A DNA stretch of 5,775 nucleotides from Deltaproteobacteria bacterium (GTDB lineage: Bacteria; SAR324; JACQKK01): positions 1 to 5,775 of the forward strand of contig JAOUPZ010000206.1 in NCBI GenBank assembly GCA_029879595.1, in the 5' to 3' direction. Both the position numbers and the translations under genes were made by a program. The notes below the pieces were generated by a model. It saw only the letters and a list, made by a program, of their open reading frames with translations. It searched no databases and was not told the DNA's origin. Below, one piece after another: positions 4,483 through 5,775 of this stretch (the first letter of the stretch is position 1; every line of letters begins with the position of its first letter).

Positions 4483-5715
4483 ATGGTCAAGATTACCACG
4501 GAAATGGCAAAATTAAATGATGGAATTAAGCACAGCCCCGGCATAACAGAATCTTTCACCCGGAGGATTATGGCCGCTGGAGAAAAGCCTTCCCGAACCC
4601 CTGGGGGCGGGCCGCAGCCCCTGCCGGAAATACTGTTGCTGAGCCCCGGGGGCAGACTGAGGCGCTATGAGCCGGCCCTGCGCCGGCTGGCCTGCAGGCT
4701 GTGGACGGCCTGCTCCCGCGCCGAAGCCCTGAAAACACTCCGTCAGACCCCTGTCCACATCCTCGTGGCCCCCATGGAGGTCTCGGTCCCCGCGAAGCTC
4801 CGCTGGCTGAAACAGGCCCGGCAGGCGGCGCCCGGAATGCAAAGCATCATCATCCTGGAACAGGAAGACCTGAGCCAGACCCTGGACCACGCCCTGGAAC
4901 TTGTCAACCGGGGGGGGGCGGGCGCATTGCTGCGCAACGGCTTCACCACACGGCAGTTGAGTGCCGCAGTCAGGGAACTCTGGTCGCGCATCAGGGAAAA
5001 CGGGGATTTTTCACCCCCGCCGGGAGGTGAAACCCCGGGAAGGGAGCACCCCTGGCCGCTCCCCGCCCGGGAGCCGGCACGCGCCATGGGGCAGCTGGAA
5101 CGCCTGGAGGCCGTCCGCAGGATGCTGGCCGCGGAAAACGAGGACCTGCGCCGGAGAAATGCCGTACTGCGCATCCAGTCCACCACCGATCATCTCACCG
5201 GGCTTTGCAACAGGCGCGAGTTTTTAAACCGGCTGCGGGTGGAATGGGGCCGGCACCGCCGTTATCACCGGCCCCTGAGCCTGATAATGCTGGACATCGA
5301 CAACTTCAAGAAGATCAATGACACCAATGGGCACGAATGCGGAGACATTGTTCTGATGGAAATATCCACCCTTATCAGAAGCCACCAGCGGGACCACGAC
5401 CTTACATGCCGCTATGGGGGCGAGGAGTTCATGGTACTGATGCCGGAAACCCCGCTGATACCGGCCTTTATCGCCGCGGAGGGCCTGCGCAGTCTGGTCA
5501 CGACCCACGAGTTCATATTCCGGGGCCGGAAGCTTGCCGTAAGGATCAGCCTGGGAGTCTGCGGAGTGATGGAGCACAAGCCGGAAAACGAGGAGGAGTT
5601 CCTGGACATGACCGACAAGGCCATGTACCGCGCCAAGCGTGAGGGGCGTAACCGCACGGTCATCCTGGACCCCTGCAACCAGAAGAACATCCTGCGCATC
5701 AACAACCCGGGATGA
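4483..5715 (+). CDS. diguanylate cyclase (GGEEF) with degenerate receiver domain
   Basis: From the ATG at 4483 the product is 410 residues. Domains: an N-terminal tail of about 45 residues; a receiver-like alpha/beta domain (about 48-168, starting EILLLSPGG); a helical linker likely to form a coiled coil (about 202-231, MGQLERLEAVRRMLAAENED); and a complete GGDEF domain (about 232-402). The GGDEF domain has D-x-LTGLCNRR (236-245), metal-binding LDID (D271), INDTNGH (N279, D280), the active loop GGEEF (312-316), and the RxxD inhibitory site RDHD (303-306) exactly five residues before it. The protein should make c-di-GMP from two GTP in the cytoplasm, with product inhibition. The receiver has lost its chemistry: the acidic pair is Ser54-Pro55, the phospho-Asp position is Ala96, the conserved Thr/Ser is Glu126 and the Lys is Arg151. 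GGAAG (4472-4476) lies 6 nt before the start. The ATG at 4570 (GGAGG only 3 nt upstream) is a serious alternative, because codons 4483-4569 are AT-richer than the rest. A TTG at 4417 is unlikely. Confidence 0.92.
   Translation: MVKITTEMAKLNDGIKHSPGITESFTRRIMAAGEKPSRTPGGGPQPLPEILLLSPGGRLRRYEPALRRLACRLWTACSRAEALKTLRQTPVHILVAPMEVSVPAKLRWLKQARQAAPGMQSIIILEQEDLSQTLDHALELVNRGGAGALLRNGFTTRQLSAAVRELWSRIRENGDFSPPPGGETPGREHPWPLPAREPARAMGQLERLEAVRRMLAAENEDLRRRNAVLRIQSTTDHLTGLCNRREFLNRLRVEWGRHRRYHRPLSLIMLDIDNFKKINDTNGHECGDIVLMEISTLIRSHQRDHDLTCRYGGEEFMVLMPETPLIPAFIAAEGLRSLVTTHEFIFRGRKLAVRISLGVCGVMEHKPENEEEFLDMTDKAMYRAKREGRNRTVILDPCNQKNILRINNPG
4910..4918 (+). repeat. run of nine G inside the diguanylate cyclase gene
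   Basis: The tract covers codons for Arg-Gly-Gly-Ala (residues 143-146 from the 4483 start) in the receiver-like domain. The frame is correct on both sides: ELVNR before and GALLRNGF after fit the receiver fold. The gene is therefore intact in this sequence. Confidence 0.9.
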
Positions 5716-5717
5716 GA

Positions 5718-5731
5718 CCTTGTTCTGAAAC
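5718..5731 (+). repeat. 14-bp word after the diguanylate cyclase gene, copy 2
   Basis: CCTTGTTCTGAAAC begins 2 nt after the TGA stop (5713-5715) and is identical to the word that follows the ParA-like gene on the other strand. Beyond it, CAGCCT here versus TGGTCT there differ only by three transitions. Confidence 0.5.
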
Positions 5732-5759
5732 CAGCCTCGCGGCACAGCCGACGGACTGG
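5731..5759 (+). other. possible stem-loop downstream of the diguanylate cyclase gene
   Basis: CCAG (5731-5734) can pair with CTGG (5756-5759) around an inner CGGC-ACA-GCCG hairpin (5740-5750). No T-run follows, so terminator function is doubtful. The last bases, to 5775, show no gene start. Confidence 0.25.
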
Positions 5760-5775
5760 GCGAAAGATACGCCTG

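Overview
This is a GC-rich chromosomal-looking stretch from a Gram-negative bacterium, probably a proteobacterium. The Gram-negative call rests on a signal-peptide-bearing predicted outer-membrane beta-barrel protein that ends in an aromatic residue. Codon use is strongly G/C-ending, and runs of 7-9 G or C recur. I see no IS element, tRNA, rRNA, CRISPR array or phage gene. I cannot name the genus.

Layout from left to right. (1) Bases 23-1729, minus strand: a thiamine-diphosphate (ThDP) enzyme of the benzoylformate decarboxylase/acetolactate synthase superfamily. (2) Bases 1730-2070: a 341-bp divergent intergenic region with only weak promoter-like hexamers. (3) Bases 2071-2724, plus strand: an exported, probably outer-membrane, protein of unknown function with a clear Shine-Dalgarno site. 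(4) Bases 2725-2913: a gene-free stretch with two inverted repeats; in one, a single upstream arm can pair with either of two downstream copies. (5) Bases 2914-3255, plus strand: a small helical protein of unknown function. (6) Bases 3349-3972, minus strand: a small ParA/MinD-type ATPase with no ParB beside it, facing gene 5 tail to tail. (7) Bases 4067-4348, minus strand: a Trm112/UPF0434-family protein whose stop codon is built into a perfect palindromic terminator. (8) Bases 4483-5715, plus strand: a diguanylate cyclase with a degenerate receiver domain and an intact GGEEF catalytic domain.

The genes do not form one obvious operon. The only same-strand neighbours are the outer-membrane and helical-protein genes (189 bp apart) and Trm112 with the ParA-like gene (separated by a terminator). 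The biochemical roles are also unrelated: central or aromatic 2-keto acid metabolism, envelope, intracellular positioning, translation/methylation support and c-di-GMP signalling. I therefore read the window as ordinary chromosome with several poorly characterised genes, not as a defined new system.

The observations most worth following are: a 14-bp word that sits 2-3 nt after the stop codons of both the ParA-like gene and the diguanylate cyclase gene, reading in the direction of each gene; the pseudo-receiver on the cyclase; a run of nine G inside that domain; and the orphan ParA with an unusual switch I residue. Three start codons (ParA-like, Trm112, cyclase) are uncertain, and the alternatives are given in their entries.
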